Shown in pieces: positions 7,896-8,009 of a DNA stretch of 8,009 nt. The translations under genes were made by a program, and so were the position numbers. Positions within the stretch are counted from its first letter, which is position 1. Each line of letters opens with the position of its first letter. The notes beneath the pieces are model-generated. The model had not been told where the DNA came from. It worked only from the letters and a program-made list of their open reading frames with translations, and did no database searches. Source of the stretch: VAZQ01 sp035552735 (GTDB lineage: Bacteria; Pseudomonadota; Alphaproteobacteria; Rhizobiales; Xanthobacteraceae); assembly GCA_035552735.1 (NCBI GenBank), contig DASZKX010000147.1, positions 1 through 8,009 on the forward strand, written 5' to 3'.

Positions 7896-8009
7896 TCAAT
7901 TCACGCACTTCTGCCGCACCGGCGTCCAGCGGATGCGATCGAGCACGATGCCCTGCAGGCAGGCGCTGAGCCTGTCGGTCACGGTTGCGCGCAGGCGGAT
8001 CATGCGGCC
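7896..8009 (-). CDS. C-terminal end of an unidentified protein (N-terminus beyond window)
   Basis: The minus strand is open from the window edge to TGA at 7898-7896, giving the last 37 residues of a protein: GRMIRLRATVTDRLSACLQG, then IVLDRIRWTPVRQKCVN. Third codon positions are nearly all G or C except at the very end, as in the firm genes of the window. Two cysteines lie 17 residues apart. I do not recognise the family; VRLRA-VTDR followed by an IRW-P segment faintly recalls the tail of some molybdopterin oxidoreductases, but that is too weak to call. Its last codons are duplicated downstream at 7683-7733. It converges on the MarC-like gene. Confidence 0.6.
   Translation of the reverse strand, partial: GRMIRLRATVTDRLSACLQGIVLDRIRWTPVRQKCVN

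Larger units (their letters stand above)
7517..7940. repeat. Tandem array of two ~200 bp units plus the start of a third
   Basis: Unit A (7517-7718, 202 bp) and unit B (7719-7940, 222 bp) are near-identical head-to-tail copies. Both begin GAGCACGATGCCCTGC, which occurs a third time at 7941-7956 inside the minus-strand gene end. The 20 bp length difference is made of small indels, chiefly 2 bp at about 7636, 7 bp at about 7665 and 9 bp at 7718/7932. Each unit holds one long palindrome and the codons for the end of the neighbouring gene. This explains most of the 490 bp between the MarC-like stop and the last gene. Confidence 0.88.

Overview
This 8 kb window looks like chromosomal DNA of a GC-rich alphaproteobacterium, most likely Hyphomicrobiales (Rhizobiales) or a close relative. 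Four things point there: strong G/C preference at third codon positions; a GyrA with the motif HPHGDQAVYDALVRMAQ and an acidic insert in its C-terminal domain; a gyrA, coaD, cyclophilin run on one strand; and intergenic palindromes of types I recall from rhizobial genomes. The organism cannot be named from this sequence alone.

Layout from left to right. Positions 1-600 (minus) hold an exported cyclophilin-type peptidyl-prolyl isomerase cut by the window edge. Positions 695-1192 (minus) hold coaD, the phosphopantetheine adenylyltransferase of coenzyme A synthesis. Between coaD and gyrA lies a block of three plus-strand genes, all with export signals: a small two-cysteine secreted protein (1418-1687), a secreted ankyrin-repeat protein (1852-2562) and a TctC/Bug-type solute-binding protein (2637-3635). 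gyrA occupies 3822-6539 (minus). A 239 bp divergent promoter region separates it from a MarC-family membrane protein (6779-7405, plus). The last 600 bases hold a coding remnant (7413-7490), a tandem array of about 200 bp units each carrying a long palindrome, and the C-terminal end of an unidentified minus-strand gene (7896-8009).

The core genes are housekeeping: DNA supercoiling, CoA synthesis and periplasmic protein folding. The plus-strand trio reads as an envelope/periplasm cassette sitting in the usual gyrA-coaD gap. The solute-binding protein is an orphan here, with no TctA/TctB membrane subunits in the window.

No undescribed multi-gene system can be supported. The points most worth a second look are: the palindrome-plus-gene-end tandem array at 7517-7940 beside apparent gene remnants; a double hairpin filling the convergent TctC/gyrA gap that shares GTAGGG/CCCTAC ends with that array; tandem duplications inside two signal-peptide coding regions, one of which carries a potential lipobox cysteine; and a GyrA with glutamine at the main quinolone-resistance position and an apparent TTG start.
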